Assembly (NCBI GenBank): GCA_026119935.1
Contig: JALRMH010000014.1
Coordinates: 1 to 64,000, forward strand
Length of the DNA: 64,000 nucleotides
Direction of reading: 5' to 3'
Source: Endothia cerciana
Lineage: Eukaryota; Ascomycota; Sordariomycetes; Diaporthales; Cryphonectriaceae
Shown here: positions 1-12,939 of the stretch, one piece after another
Layout: each line of letters begins with the position of its first letter
Numbering within the stretch: the stretch's first letter is position 1
Made by a program: the position numbers and the translations under genes
The notes under the pieces: model-generated
Told to the model about the DNA's origin: nothing
Database searches by the model: none
Seen by the model: the letters and a program-made list of their open reading frames with translations, nothing else

Positions 1-685
1 TGGTGCGTGCATGATCCTTCCTCCTCTATAGAATAGACCGAAAGGAATTGCTACCGGTTTTCTTGGTACTTAGAAATAACGATTATCTCGTCCCATACGC
101 GCTTGCGCGCCGTGGGATCGTAACTTGGACTACCAGCACAGCATGCCGGTGGGTATCTGGTGGCCCTATCGCGAGGCTATCACATAATACTAACCATCGT
201 ACACAACAGACGTCAAAAGACATTTGTCCCTGTCACGGCGAACCTTTTCACCTCTCACAATGGCGATCAACATCGGCGGACGTGGCCGATACGGAGAACC
301 TCCCCCACTGCAACAGTGACCGCTGCCCGGAAATGAGAAAGGGCGCTAGAGCCCCCCAGTATCTCCTTTGGGGGGCCACTACAGTAGGCTGGCCTGGGGG
401 CAGGGTTCATACGCTCGGGAAGGGAAAGCCTGGCATGGGCTGGTACATGGTACTATCGGGCCTGAGGGGGTCTAATGTCCCTCGACTCGGCCGGATGGCG
501 CGGCGGGTACCTGCGCATGGACCTGGGCCGATAGCTCGCGCCATTGCATACCGTACTGTGGTACCATAGTGCTATGGTATAGTACTACTACTACCATGCG
601 TGGCATGTACGGCCGGCCCTCCCCCTCCTGACGTCGACCGAGTGCAAGGACTTAGGACTTCTTCGCCTTTGTGATTCATCCGGCC

Positions 686-714
686 TGCTCTGCTCTGCTC
701 TGCTCTGCTCTGCT
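686..714. repeat. Pentanucleotide microsatellite (CTCTG)n
   Basis: About five to six tandem copies of CTCTG. It belongs to the same CTG-containing pentanucleotide style as the tracts near 1081, 1588, 2971 and 28341. Confidence 0.85.
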
Positions 715-1080
715 TCTCCTCCGCCACAGTGCTAAGGAAGGTATGTGGATGTTCTTTCGTCGGCGGGCCACAGAGGTCCACCATGGAAGAGATACCGTTG
801 TTTCTGGCAGGCCTGGCCTTCGCGACGGATGTGAGGAGGAGGACCCACCCGCCTTGCCTCCAAAGGCTTGGCTCTAGCATGGACCAGGTGCGGTGGGCCT
901 GGCAACACCGGCAGTGTGTTCGTTGCCCTTCCCGGGGTCCTGGTCTCGCGATTTGACATGCCGTCCGCCGTGGACAAATGTCTACTAGTAACATAGAACC
1001 TAACCTACATTCGCGTATCACACACCTCACGCAATAAAGAGGTGTTACCTATCTTCCCCGGCACTATGGTGAACACGTTC

Positions 1081-1149
1081 CTGCCCCGCCCCGCCCCACC
1101 CCGCCCCGCCCTGCCCTGCCCTGCCCTGCCCTGCCCTGCCCTGCCCTGT
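1081..1149. repeat. Pentanucleotide microsatellite, CCCCG grading into CCCTG
   Basis: About fourteen tandem five-base units. The left half is CCCCG-like and the right half is CCCTG-like, so a C-to-T change has spread through part of the array. Confidence 0.9.
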
Positions 1150-1367
1150 CCTGGGCGTAATCCGTACCCATCCACGCATCTTGGCTTGTGGCTGGCTGGT
1201 GAGGGAGGGCTCGTGTAAGCACCAATGGTTGAGTGGGCTCGAGTCTGCCCCGTAGAGCTGCCATCGTCCAGGCGGGGAGCCGTATATCGTCCTCTCCTGA
1301 GGCAAGACCGCTCTCCCCAAGAGGTCATCGTCATCAGTCACAACCCTCTCTCCTCGCTGGGACCTGT

Positions 1368-1402
1368 TTGTGTGTGTGTGTGTATGTGTGTGTGTGTGTG
1401 CG

Positions 1403-1453
<51 letters not shown>
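1368..1453. repeat. TG dinucleotide microsatellite
   Basis: An 86-base TG tract with a few interruptions (TATG, CGTG), upstream of the G-beta gene. Confidence 0.95.
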
Positions 1454-1454
<1 letters not shown>

Positions 1455-1587
1455 GCGGTCTGCTTGCAAATGAGAGCAGGTCAGGGCAGAGGCTGCTTTG
1501 TAATTTGACGGAAGTATTTCGCCAGGCAGGTGTCATTATTCCCCTTTGCCGACCCCTGCCCCTCCCTCCCCCTTCGCCCAGCCCAAT

Positions 1588-1611
1588 GCCCTGCCCTGCC
1601 CTGCCCTGCGC
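1588..1611. repeat. Short (CCCTG)n tract
   Basis: About four to five copies of CCCTG, matching the unit of the tracts at 1081 and 2971. Confidence 0.8.
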
Positions 1612-2970
1612 TGTCACGACTTGTCTCTCCGTTCCCAAGGTCAACCCCCATCCCAGCCCAATGCCCCTCCGCTAATTCCTCTCATCTTGAATCATCCCGG
1701 CCCCGTCGTCTCATCTCCATCCAGCCCTTTTCCTCTCTTCGAGCCCCCGAGATAGCTGTGGTACAGGAGTGCTGCTCTATTACTCACCGGCGCCCCTTCA
1801 GGTGTGTATCCTGTCCTGTACGCTGGCCTGTAAGCCGTGACATGCAGGATATCCACACCCTGATTTGCTCCGTCTCTTGGCCTTCTCTTGGGTTTTGTTC
1901 CGTCCTGCTTGTCCTATTCGTCGTCGTCCACTTCTTTGTTTCCCTCTTTTGGTCCATCCCCCCCCCCCCTTCTTACTGAAATCACCTGGCTCACCCTGTT
2001 TGGCCTGAGCACTCGCTCCTCCACTCCTCTTCCTGGTCCGCCCTTGTCCCCAGTTCAATTTCCAAGCAAGTATCCAGCCAAAACTGCCGCGCTCGAGAGG
2101 GTTACCGGCCGACCGTTACCTCCCGACCCTCCCCCCCCCCCAAACCCCACTTTTCCCCCATCCCACTTTGTCGCAACATCATTTCCACCCGTCCACCGTC
2201 TCCGCCGACGACGCGGGCCTCATCAGTCGCAATTCGCAACCACCCACGATTCCGACTCCTTCCTCACACGAGTGCTCGGGCACTTTGATCTTCTGCCACC
2301 GAGACTGTGACCACAACAAGACGAGGGATCCCCTCCGGCAGCTCCGTGACCCCAAGGCTCGGCCGACCTACCACTATCTCGGGTCATCCCCGGGGTCGAT
2401 TGCTCCCTTCCCCGGCCCCCCCCCCCCCAGCAGATTGAGACCAGCCCGTCTCTCCTTGTCCTGCTTGGCCTGACCTGACCCAAGCTTGACCTCTCTCGCA
2501 CTGGCTATCACAACGCCTTCACGCAATATACCTGCTGCTGCGGTACTGTACGGGTCTGGCCTCTCTGCTGTGTGTCTCTCTCTGGTCGGCTCCCCCCGCT
2601 CACCAGCTGCAGCAAGCAACCCGCGGCCGTCGATAATTACCGCCCATTCTGATAGTGCCTAGGGGGTTTGGCTCCCGCCTAGGCCCGTTTTTGACTGGCC
2701 CGCTACCGCTACCCTCTGCCACTCCGGTCCGGTCCAGTGCAGTGCCCTCCCCCCTTCCAACCACCACCCCCCCCCCCACAGGGCTTCTCTGGTTTGTGGT
2801 CTGCGGCCCTTGGTGGATACGCTGTTTAGCGGCGGCACCGTCCCGAAGCACACAGTGCCTGGGTCGCTCAGTGCAGTCCAGTGGAGGGTCACCAGGTGCC
2901 CCGTTGCCCACCCTGCACCCCCTGGAATTGGAATTGGGCCGTTTCTCTTCTCTACGGTCCCAGGTCTGCT

Positions 2971-3013
2971 GCCCTGCCCTGCCCTGCCCTGCCCTGCCCT
3001 GCCCTGCCCTGCG
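2971..3013. repeat. Pentanucleotide microsatellite (CCCTG)n
   Basis: About eight tandem CCCTG units some 350 bases upstream of the G-beta start codon, so probably inside the promoter or 5' leader. Confidence 0.9.
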
Positions 3014-3358
3014 CCGGTACCAAGCTTTTGGCTTCTCGGTTGCCTTGCATTTTCCCTTCCCACAGCATCAATCCCAGCCAGCTCCATCCAATTCACTCAA
3101 TCAAACCCATCCTTCAATCCAATCCATCCCATCCATCCATCCATCGGCCACCTCCTTCCCATCCCTCCCATCGCCCGTTCGATCGATCCATTGAACACCT
3201 CAGACCTGTCAATCGACAACCTCGCCGGCGGCTCACCTCGCCGTTCATCCTGCCCACCTCTGCGGTCGACCGCCTCTCTCTCCACCCCCATCTCCTCAGC
3301 TCGACCCCCTTGTGCACTGGCCGCGTCTCCTCCCTGCGGCTTGAGCGCTCTCCCAAAG

Positions 3359-4752
3359 ATGGACTCGCAACGACCAAACGACGTCTCTCCCGAGGCGATG
3401 CAGGCGCGCATCCAGCAGGCGCGCCGTGAGGCAGAGGGTCTCAAGGATCGTATCAAGAGGAAGAAGGATGAGCTCGCCGACACCTCACGTAAGTCTCGCA
3501 GACCCCCTCACCGCCCCCGTCTCAGTCACAACATCGGCGGGTCGAGCCATCACGCGCTGCCTATGACATGACCACCGTTTCCTCTTCCGCGGCTGACGTG
3601 ATCGCTCGCAGTCCGCGATGTCGCACATCGATCCCACGAAGCGATCCCCAAGAACCAGTTGATGAAGACGAAGCGGACACTAAAGGGTCACTTGGCCAAG
3701 ATCTACGCAATGCACTGGTCCACCGACCGGAGACACCTCGTCTCCGCCTCGCAGGACGGCAAACTGATCATCTGGGATGCCTACACCACCAACAAAGTCC
3801 ACGCCATCCCGCTGAGGTCCTCCTGGGTCATGACCTGTGCCTACGCACCCAGCGGTAATTACGTTGCGTGCGGTGGCCTTGACAACATCTGCTCCATTTA
3901 CAACCTCAACCAAAACAGAGACGGCCCCACACGCGTGGCCCGCGAACTGTCCGGCCATGCCGGCTACCTGTCTTGCTGCCGGTTTATCAATGACCGGAGC
4001 ATCCTGACCTCGTCGGGAGACATGACCTGCATGAAGTGGGATATCGAGACGGGCACAAAGCAGCTCGAATTTGCTGACCACCTCGGCGATGTCATGAGCA
4101 TCAGCCTCAACCCGACAAACCAGAACACCTTCATCTCCGGTGCTTGCGATGCCTTCGCCAAGCTCTGGGATATTCGGGCTGGCAAGGCCGTGCAGACTTT
4201 TGCGGGTCACGAGTCCGACATCAATGCCATCCAGTTCTTCCCCGACGGGCACTCCTTCGTGACCGGCTCGGACGACGCGACCTGCCGCCTCTTCGATATC
4301 CGTGCCGATCGGGAGCTCAACGTCTATGGCGTAAGCATCTCTGCCCGAAAGAGCTATCCGGATGGCCCTCGCTGACGTGCATCTTGCTCTAGTCCGAATC
4401 CATCCTCTGCGGCATCACCTCCGTCGCCACGTCCGTCTCCGGCCGACTCTTGTTCGCAGGCTACGACGACTTCGAATGCAAGGTAGGCCTTCTCGCGTAG
4501 CTTTCGTAAGGCTCACCTTGACTGACATGACGCCACAGGTTTGGGACGTAACCCGAGGCGAGAAGGTTGGGTCTCTCGTCGGCCACGAGAACCGTGTCAG
4601 CTGCCTAGGCGTTAGCAACGATGGGATAAGTCTGTGCACAGGCTCATGGGACTCATTGGTATGTTCTTTGCCAGCCTGGCTTCCTACGTGACACGTGACG
4701 GCCCAGTGAGGCTTGCTGACACGACGGAAAGCTCAAAATCTGGGCGTACTAG
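3359..4752 (+). CDS. gnb-1: Heterotrimeric G protein beta subunit
   Basis: WD-repeat G-beta subunit that pairs with G-gamma at the plasma membrane and relays receptor signals controlling growth, mating and virulence in fungi. I read five exons: 3359-3488, 3612-4330, 4393-4482, 4539-4658 and 4732-4752, all with GT-AG introns and consistent phase. They give 359 residues, the usual length of ascomycete G-beta. The N-terminus (about residues 1-45) is the coiled coil that binds G-gamma and begins [10 protein letters not shown]. Then come seven WD blades with repeated GH...W/F-D elements such as [25 protein letters not shown] and [11 protein letters not shown]. The protein ends SLLKIWAY, as the family does; the last exon codes only the final LKIWAY. 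The start codon is the first ATG giving the conserved coiled coil. The paralogue CpcB/RACK1 is excluded by the N-terminal helix and the C-terminus. Confidence 0.97.
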
Positions 4753-7700
4753 GCCACAGCTTGATGACTACACGACGGTCCCTGGAACAAGAATCCGGTC
4801 TACGCCGCTTTGCGTTCTCGATTGCTTTCATGGCTCTCTTAATTCACATGTGTACGCATTTTAATTCCAGAAGCGAGCCGGCGCGTACAGGACGAAGTCA
4901 CGAACCTACCGGACACACACCCCCCCCCCCCGATCCGACGACAACCCCAAGCGGCTGCGACAACGGTGATCTGGTGGGCCAGTTATCACTTGGCATCTGC
5001 CAGCACTGGGCCTGTGGGCCGGATCCCGTTGGGGCATTCATCCTTTTCGCGCCCCTATATTACTTCTCGACTGCCATAATAACTACGTCGACCTTCCTCT
5101 TGTTCCGCCTTCATCCGCGGTCCAAACTACCCAGGCGTCTTCTTTTCTTCTCTCCCCCAACTGGTGGTGACCGTCCGATGAGAGGAGATCGGAGAACTGA
5201 GAATTGCGAGGTGGTCATGAGCGTTGCCGGGGGTTTCCGACCGGCAACGAGGCGCTTGTGACGAAATCGGACTCGGAGCGGCGAATCGTACGCCTCGATC
5301 GTAACGCTAAATTCATTCCCCGGAGTTGAGGAAAATTGTCGTTCCCGAAATGCTCGCACGAAAGATGTTTGCAGCCAACAATAAACTCGATATATCATGG
5401 GTCCGCCGCTTCTTATCAGTCGAGTGTGTGAGGGTGAGGGCCTCTGAGACCAGCTCTCGACACAGCGAGGGCCATCCTCAGGGCTGGTGTGTGGGAACGG
5501 GCTGTCCTTCTCTCACCACCCATGTCGATATTCGCAGAAACTCCAGGCTGAGGAAAATTTCGAGTTGGCGTCTCGTTTCTTACTATTTATGTATCCTGTG
5601 TAGGATGCGCGTTCTTTGGTGGAAAAGAACGAAACACGGGAGGAAGGAATCGGTTGCGGCATGTTCTCCTTTTCATTTTCCTTGCTGTTCTCGACGACGG
5701 AGCCTTGGGCCGGTTCCTCTTGCTTTCCCTTTCTCCGTGTTTTCCTGTCTCTGCTTCTTGTAGATATGGGTGGAGAACGGGGGCGAAATCCGATAATATG
5801 ACGACCGGGCTGAAGGGAGTAAAAGAGCTGAAGAAAGGTCGGGTGGGGAGGTTGAAGGAAGCACGCCGAAGATGAGAAGTGCTGGGTGTGGAAATCTTTT
5901 TATTTTTTTATTTTTTTATTTTTTTTATACGGTGGTGACGGAGGCTGCCACTAGAGATACCTCAACCATAGCCTGTTCAACTGCTTTTGTACTATATTCA
6001 CTCACTGCTGAAACGCCGTGTTCATTCATACGTGTCTTCCAAGTGCAGGCCTCCGGTTCTCTTCTGTTGCCTCGTGATATGCCATATGGTGGTGCTATGC
6101 CTATCCCCCCAAGAGGGTGTCATCAAACCAACTCGGGCCACTTGGCCTCGCCCAACGCCCCCGCGGGGGGGGGGGGGGGTTATTACCACGGAAGCAAATG
6201 GTTCCCTCCCGTCAGTCAGCCGCAAAACAACGACGACAACAACAACAACAAGAACAACGCCCTGCGTCGCCTCACCCGGCCGGGCTGGGGCCACTCGAAG
6301 CTGGGTTGTCCCTTTCCCTGAGATTGTCTGTCGTTATGTAGCTCCGCTTACGAGAGCGGAAAGGCTGAGACCTACGACTGCGTGTGGCCAGGGAAGGGCA
6401 AGATCGACGCGGCCCCCCCCCCCCCGGCCGCGCTGGCATGAGCTGCGTTAACTATGTGTTATATATTTGTTATGTGTGTAAGCCCGGCGGGTAGGGGGGG
6501 GGTGGGGGGCGCTGTGAACCTTCTTCTGAAGCGACAGCTTTCCCTGGAGAGAGAAAGTCTCGCCGGGAGAAGACCTCGTGTTGGAAGGAAAGGGGAAAGC
6601 CAAAGGAAGAGAGGGAAAAAAAAAGGGGGGGGAGGGGAAGAAGGAGGGGGGGGCGGGTGGGGGAGCCACGCGATCATTGATTGACATGATGACTGGAAGT
6701 CATACCGGTGTCAAGCTTCAAGAAAGGCTGGACCGGGCCAGGCGGGTGATGAGACTGGTCCGGCCGCGCCTGTGCCTGGGCGGGTCTGTCGAACATTTCC
6801 GCACTCGGCGCGTCCAACCCTCCCCCAACCCCCCCCCCCTTCTCTTTCTCAGGCCTGTGGCCTGATCGTGATGGCTGGTCTCTGGATGTGGAGTTGAAGT
6901 TTTGGGGTTGGTGGAGGGGCAAAGATGGATAGAATTCTTCGCCGAGCAGGTCTCGGTTGAACCTCGAGCTGTCTGGGGTCAAGGTCCGACCGGGACGTTT
7001 TTCTGATGTGGACTCGCACGGGGGAAAGGACTGGGCTAGGCCCACCCTCCTCTCTGAGGGCGGGGTCCCTATCTTGTTCGTCTTATCCTGTCCTGTTCTT
7101 TGGTCACTGCGATGGCAGTATGGGCGGGCCAGGTGAGGAGAGCGGATTATGCTGTCGAGCCTGGCCCTTGCCTCCCTCAGGAGGCATGTGGGGACGACCC
7201 TTCGAGGGCGCAACTCGGTGACGAGCTATATGTACCCATCGCCCAGTGGGGGAGAGGCGCAACGTGGTTGGGACCCCTCGCGCGACCAGGGGAGCCAACG
7301 AGAGCAACGAACGATCAGGTGGAAGTGTTCTTCGCCGGCCCGGCGCCCCGGGGAAGACACTACACGACGACTGTCGTCCCCCTGCCCCCGGGATCCATCG
7401 TGTGACCGTCACCGTTGCCCACCGGCGACCAGGTAGGGCCACGGCCGGCCCGTCTGTGACACTCGCCTCCGCGAGAGATGACGTGCGGGCGGGATTTGGG
7501 GGGGGGGGTGGGTCCCCAACTGTTGGTCTCTTGAGGGGAGGTACCCGTACAGGGGGGAACTTGATGGGAGGCACGAAGGAGGTACGTCTGAGGGAGTACG
7601 GCCGGTAGGGGATAATCGTTATCAAGCTCCAAGTGGACGATGTTGGACTGGATCGAGTACGGCTCGGGACTCCCTTAGGGCGTGTCCTCCAGATGCGCGC

Positions 7701-10382
7701 CAGCTGGGTCACCCCCTTCTGGGAACCGAGCCGAGGGGCTCGATGCCACCACCCCCTATCATGGCGACACTGTGACAGGTTCTACTTTCTGATCCTACGA
7801 CACGGCAAGGCGGGGGAAGGCTCTTCAGACGATGGGCTCCCAGTCGTAACGGGCGCGCGCAGGAGTCCGCGTCGGGACTGGTAATAGCTGCGCCTGTTGC
7901 TCCGACCCGGGGTCCAGCTCGTCCCCGGACCCCACGACGGGCCTCTCTGGCTTCCTGAGACACCGGGCTCATCTTTCGTGCGCCTGGACGAGTCCTGTCC
8001 CGTCAAGCCTGTCCGTGTCGCCCAGACAGTGTGGGTGAACGATGGGGATATCCTCTCCGTGATTCCGTCCGTCCTGTCAGCCCTGCCCTCTCGTCCCCCT
8101 GTCTCCTAGGTGCTGATGGACGGTGAGTTCGCCCTCGGTTTTCCTCCTGTCACCCACCCCCCGAAATGGATGGGCTAATTGGCCCCAGACCCGAGGGTGT
8201 ATTCTGGACTGGACAGCGAGGGCACGGCAGTGCACTCGGCCTCAAAAGCGTGCGGTGGTGACCTCAGGTGGGCGCGCCGCGCTGCGGGCCAGCACAGCCA
8301 CCACGCTGAAGTCCGGTCCCAGGGCGACAGACTCATCTCTAGAATGCCGCGCGGCCCGACACGTCGTCGATGTCCCACTGCCTTTCGCGAGATCCCTTCT
8401 GGGCAGGAAGATACAGCGGTATCAAGGGGTCCCTCGGCGCCCCGACAAGCTGCGACGGGTCATTGTCCCGTGGAATGCCAGTGTGCGGCGAGGGAGACCT
8501 CCTCGACGTCTCAGAGGCATGAAAAGGTTAAGAGGCGGAGCCGACCGCCCAACCAGACTCACCATGGGGGCGCAGATCTCATGCCTCTCCGCCACTGCCA
8601 CTCGCAAACAACCACAACGCCGCAAGCGTTCGGACTCCCGAGCTGTCCCATCGGTGTCCAAGCAGGCACTTGCCCAGGACTCGTCACCACAGCCAAAGGA
8701 TGATGAATGAACAGATGGCCAAAGTTCTGACCTCAATGCGCCTGCTGAATGGTTGAAAGGGGGGGGGGGGGGTCAGGGGGCCCTCGCGGTTGCGCAACGA
8801 TACTTGCTGATACGCGTCCCCCCAACCCTCCCGGGCGGGTGACCTCCATCCGAGCTTCGATCGGCCACGTGCGTCACGCGCGGGCGGCCGCGATGGGCAG
8901 ATCTGGGATCACTCCGGGGCTCATACCTTGCTCGAGGCCGGAGATTTCTGGGCGCATCGACACGTCCGGGCGCAGGGAGGGCCAAGGTGAAACGGAATGA
9001 ACGAGTCGTGTTCTTCGTCCGAGCTTCTTACCAGCACCCTCGTGCGATCCGGAGAGAGCACCTCGTCATTGTACGACCATGCTCCCCCCCCCCCCCCCCC
9101 GCGCCCAAAAAGGTATATGGGTACGGAGTGCTGATTGTTGAAACATCTTCCAGGAAGCCTGGGGACATGTCTAACCGGCACCACCTGGTGCGGCTTGTTT
9201 CGTCCGTCAAGGCATGTCCTTGACAAACATCTACGCACAGACACGCCGGGGCGGTACTGCAGTCTCCATTGGCAGCCCGTACAGAAGCCGGAGGGCCGCT
9301 CCCGCTAACCCTCCACTTGGTTGGTTGCGTGCGCGGTTGATAGCGCGCCATACCTGCCAGTAGCCCTGCCCGTCGTGGACTACTGGATAAGACTGGTGAA
9401 ACTGCTCAGAAAGTCCCAGACGTCACGTCCCAACGCTGAAGTCCACCCCTCTCTGCCGGGCCAGGCATGAGGCCCGGGGTCCCAGGCCAGCCTGCCAGCT
9501 ACTGAGTAGGTGGTGCTGCTTGGTACGCCCAACAAGAGATGCCGCACCTGGGGTGTCTGGGGCAGACCGGGGTACGGGGAGCACGGGACTGCAACACGCC
9601 CAGCGCTGGGCTGACTCCTGGGAAAATGAGCAATCCCACGCCGCAGCTCGATCGTGTCGGGGGCTGTAGGTGACTGCAGCTGCTGGGCAAACCTGCCAGC
9701 CAGGCGAGGCCCCCGGCTTCCCTCGCCCAGGGATCTGGACCCAGGGCTCCTTCAATCCGGGAGGGGAGCGGGGGCCTCATGACCCCGTGAAACGGACAAA
9801 AGGGCCAGCGAGCAGGCAAAGGACGGACATTTCCAGGCATAACTCGTACGGCTTCCGTCAGCTCGTAGTGTGATCAGTCTGATGCAAGGTCCCGCCACCA
9901 GCTGAATCTTTCCGCAAAGGGAAGGGCAATGGCACTTGCCACAACACCACGCGACATCTCAGCCCAGCCGGCTGGCTGCCCACGCAGTCAGCAGCCACGA
10001 TAACATCACCCCGACGGCACTGGGCCGGCCCCCGATACACGTCCACCCGCCTCTCGCTGCTGACTAGTCATAAGATGGGCACCGGCGGCCGACGTCTAGA
10101 AGGACTCGGACGTCTCGCCTCCCTGCATTGTGGGGGAGGGGGGGGGGAGCACAATGCGCTGTGCGCCCACCATCTGCGCCGCGGGGGAACATGCGGTGGG
10201 CGAGCTGCTGAAAGCCAGGCTGTCATCCTGAATATCCAGACGGGAGGACAGGGCGGAGGAGCCCGCGAGGCGAACAGCTGAAACAGCTTGTCTGCTCATC
10301 CATAGATCCTCGGAGCCGGGATCCTCGAGATGCTCTCGCCCATGTTCCCAGATCTCTAGTTCTGGTCCGGATCTTCGGTAGA

Positions 10383-10387
<5 letters not shown>

Positions 10388-10417
<30 letters not shown>
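10388..10417. repeat. CT dinucleotide microsatellite
   Basis: About fourteen CT units followed by TTTCTTTT and an A9 run. Confidence 0.9.
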
Positions 10418-10420
<3 letters not shown>

Positions 10421-11330
10421 TAAAAAAAAATTACATTTTTTTTAAGGGGGGGTAGGATCGATCAGGTGCTCGATAACCTGCCATACCCAATCCTGGCTGC
10501 CGCCAAAACTGATGAAGGACGTCGCGATTCACATCCAGCTCGAGATCCGAGCATGAATCACCTCGAATGGTCTACGCATGGAAGAGTCATCGTCGGCCAA
10601 CACCCCGGGCACTCTCTCAGCCGGCATGACGTCCTAAGCGGAGACCGCATCTCGGTTCTCACTATCACAATGCTGCGGAGATGGTCACGATGCCAGGGGC
10701 CAGGGAATAATAGCGGGACTCGGCGCTTGGCCTCGAAATCGGCAGTGATCGCGAGGCCCACGAGTCTCTGCGAGGTCTATCGACGTCGCGTGCTGGCTGG
10801 CACCTCCGGACCAGAGTACGTGGCCCGGAAGCCAGAGAGGCGCAACTGACAGGGCAGTGATGGCGGGCTGGTTGACGTGGACAGGAACTGCTATGGTGAC
10901 AGATCGATAATACTTGCCAGATTAGAGTTGGGCGTATCTCTGCGGGGACCCAAGAAGAACAAGAAGGGTATGTGTGTGTGGGTGTGATCTATTTTTGTGT
11001 GATTGGCCCCCCCCCCCCCCACCCCTGGAGCATGTCCGAGCCCATTCCAAGGCGTCAGTCAACGCACGGGGGACGCGGACTGGCCACACATGCGTCGTAA
11101 ACGGGGGGGGGACACCCATGTGCATTGCCGAGAGGGGGGCCAGGGGTGCTGGCAATCCCGGTCAGCCACGAGGGCCTGCCTCGTTCTCTTCGTTCTCGAA
11201 GGCCGTGAGAAGGATTAGGGAAGATGCGGGCCATGCAGCAGGATGGGGAGTGGTGGTGTGAAGGGGCAGAAGAGGATGTCTCCCCTCATCATCCATCATC
11301 AGCCAGGCCTGCAGACGTGACCCGACCCGG

Positions 11331-11375
11331 ACCAGACCAGACCAGACCGGCCAGGCCCAGATCAGATCAGATCCG
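11331..11375. repeat. Pentanucleotide-like ACCAG/AGATC tracts
   Basis: Tandem five-base units ACCAG, then GATCA-type units. They are imperfect but clearly periodic and lie next to a TG microsatellite. Confidence 0.65.
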
Positions 11376-11398
11376 ACCCTACCTACGTACAGACCTAG

Positions 11399-11435
<37 letters not shown>

Positions 11436-11457
11436 TGTGTGTGTCTGTGTGTGTATG
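11399..11457. repeat. TG dinucleotide microsatellite
   Basis: A TG tract of about 58 bases with a few TCTG interruptions. Confidence 0.93.
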
Positions 11458-12939
11458 TACAGCAGGGGTGAATCTGCTCGCATGCGCGCAGTGCCGTGCA
11501 GGATACGACACCAAGCCAGGGGAGGAGAGGTGCGATCAGTTTCGATCTTGATCATCCTCCCTACAGAAAATGGGGTTTCTTTTCATCGCCACTCCTTTGC
11601 GTGCCCTGTGCGCCAGGATCTGATTCTCGTGCGGTCGACACCCAGGCATTGATTTCCTGCCGGCACTACTAACGTACTATTACTGCCACTGCCCAGCTCT
11701 GGATAAGACGGCAATAGCACTCGAACGCTTCGTTCCTATGCCCTTACCTGACCATGCTATGGTAGTACCCAAGGTGGCCGCAAATAGTTCGTGTGCATGA
11801 TCAACGGTATGCCCGTCGAGATGATGTTCAGGTGCTCTCCTCCTCGCATGACGGTTCCTGGTGGTTGCCATTTGCCCCCCCCCCCCCCCTATTCACCGCC
11901 CCAGTCCAGACAACCGGTACGGCGTGGCAGGTATATTTTTACACATATAACACGGTCATACTATGCCCACGTTGACTGATGTTTGCGCCACACTGCTAAG
12001 AAAAATCGAAGGAAGAAGAAGGACAACCCGCGTCCCACAAACCCGGCATCCCCCACCTGTGCCAACCCGGCAAGCGGTGGATCTGAAACACCCTGACACA
12101 ACACAAGGACTGACAGGGGGGCCCTTCTAGCCTCGCCGCTTCCCGACGCCCTATCCTGGTCCCCACAGACGAGCCCACACCGCATTCTCAGTGGGCCCCA
12201 GCCGAGCCTAGCCCTGCCCTGCCACGCCTAACAAACGCGCTTGCAGGCACGCCACGCCACGACGACGCCTGCCCGACGCCAACAGGCATTGGCACCAGGC
12301 CCTGAGCTTCCTCCCCCTGCCGCGCCGCTCATCTCGCAGCTCGACCACAACGAGCACGCCAGCAAGCAACATCCTTCCCTCGACGACGACACCCGCACGG
12401 CCTGCCCGGCCTCTCGTGTATGACCATCCCCCCCATCCCCCCAGCCCCAGTCCCAGGCAGCCAGGTCCCGGCATACTATACCTCGTGACAGTTTTTGTTT
12501 TTTTGGGTTTTTTTGTTTTTTTTTGATTCCTCTCCTACGATCTGACGCCGGACCCATCTGACGAGCCAGACTTCTTCTACCCTGGACCCCGGCCACGACA
12601 ACAGCCCAGTCCACCCGGTACTCGTCCTAATTGGGGTTCAGATACTTCCCTGCTCAGCGCCCGAAATCTCGTGCCCTCTCCTCGCTGCTCACGCCCACGT
12701 ATCTTCGACGCAAACCGTGGTTCGCTCCGCTTTCTCAAAACAACGCCCATCCCTCCTGGAAACAGAGCCTGCCCACCCCTTGCCCCCCCCCCCTTCCCCC
12801 CCAAGGGACGCCTGACCATCCCCGGCCTGCTGGGACCACCATACCACACCAACTCACTGCTGGACCACCCGCATCTCTATTAATACCTTACCACGGCCTA
12901 CCGCGCCCCGACCCATCCCTCTCCTCTCTTCTGCCCATC

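Larger units (their letters stand above)
1..3358. other. Upstream intergenic region of the G-beta gene
   Basis: I see no recognisable protein in this stretch. It is GC-rich, pyrimidine-rich near its right end, and holds several microsatellites (a TG run and three pentanucleotide tracts listed separately) and C homopolymers near 1958, 2130, 2417 and 2766. The last kilobase is CT-rich and CA-poor, as fungal 5' leaders often are, and probably includes the promoter and 5' leader of the G-beta gene. Open frames here arise from repeat tracts and lack family resemblance. Confidence 0.6.
4753..12939. other. 8.2-kb intergenic region without a recognised gene
   Basis: This stretch follows the G-beta stop codon and ends at the phosducin-like start. 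Open frames of up to about 200 codons (for example near 7100-7700 and 8120-8710) occur on both strands but are Arg/Pro-rich, overlap one another and show no domain or family resemblance, as expected from GC-rich noncoding DNA. It holds homopolymer runs (G near 6167, 7501 and 8761; C near 4920, 6413, 9087, 11009, 11877 and 12787), a CT tract, a TG tract and pentanucleotide repeats. The last 700 bases are CT-rich and likely contain the promoter and leader of the next gene. A noncoding RNA or a fast-evolving gene cannot be excluded. Confidence 0.55.

Noticed and set aside
562..579. Perfect 8-base inverted repeat TACCATAG/CTATGGTA
   Set aside because: Short palindromes occur by chance in this TAC/ATGG-rich local sequence, and no gene lies nearby to make it an operator.
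1045..1644. 199-codon minus-strand frame with His-Thr repeats
   Set aside because: It is the translation of the TG microsatellite and pentanucleotide tract.
7104..8710. Open frames of about 195-202 codons in the large intergenic region
   Set aside because: No domains, overlapping frames on both strands, Arg/Pro-rich composition and no intron or start context support.
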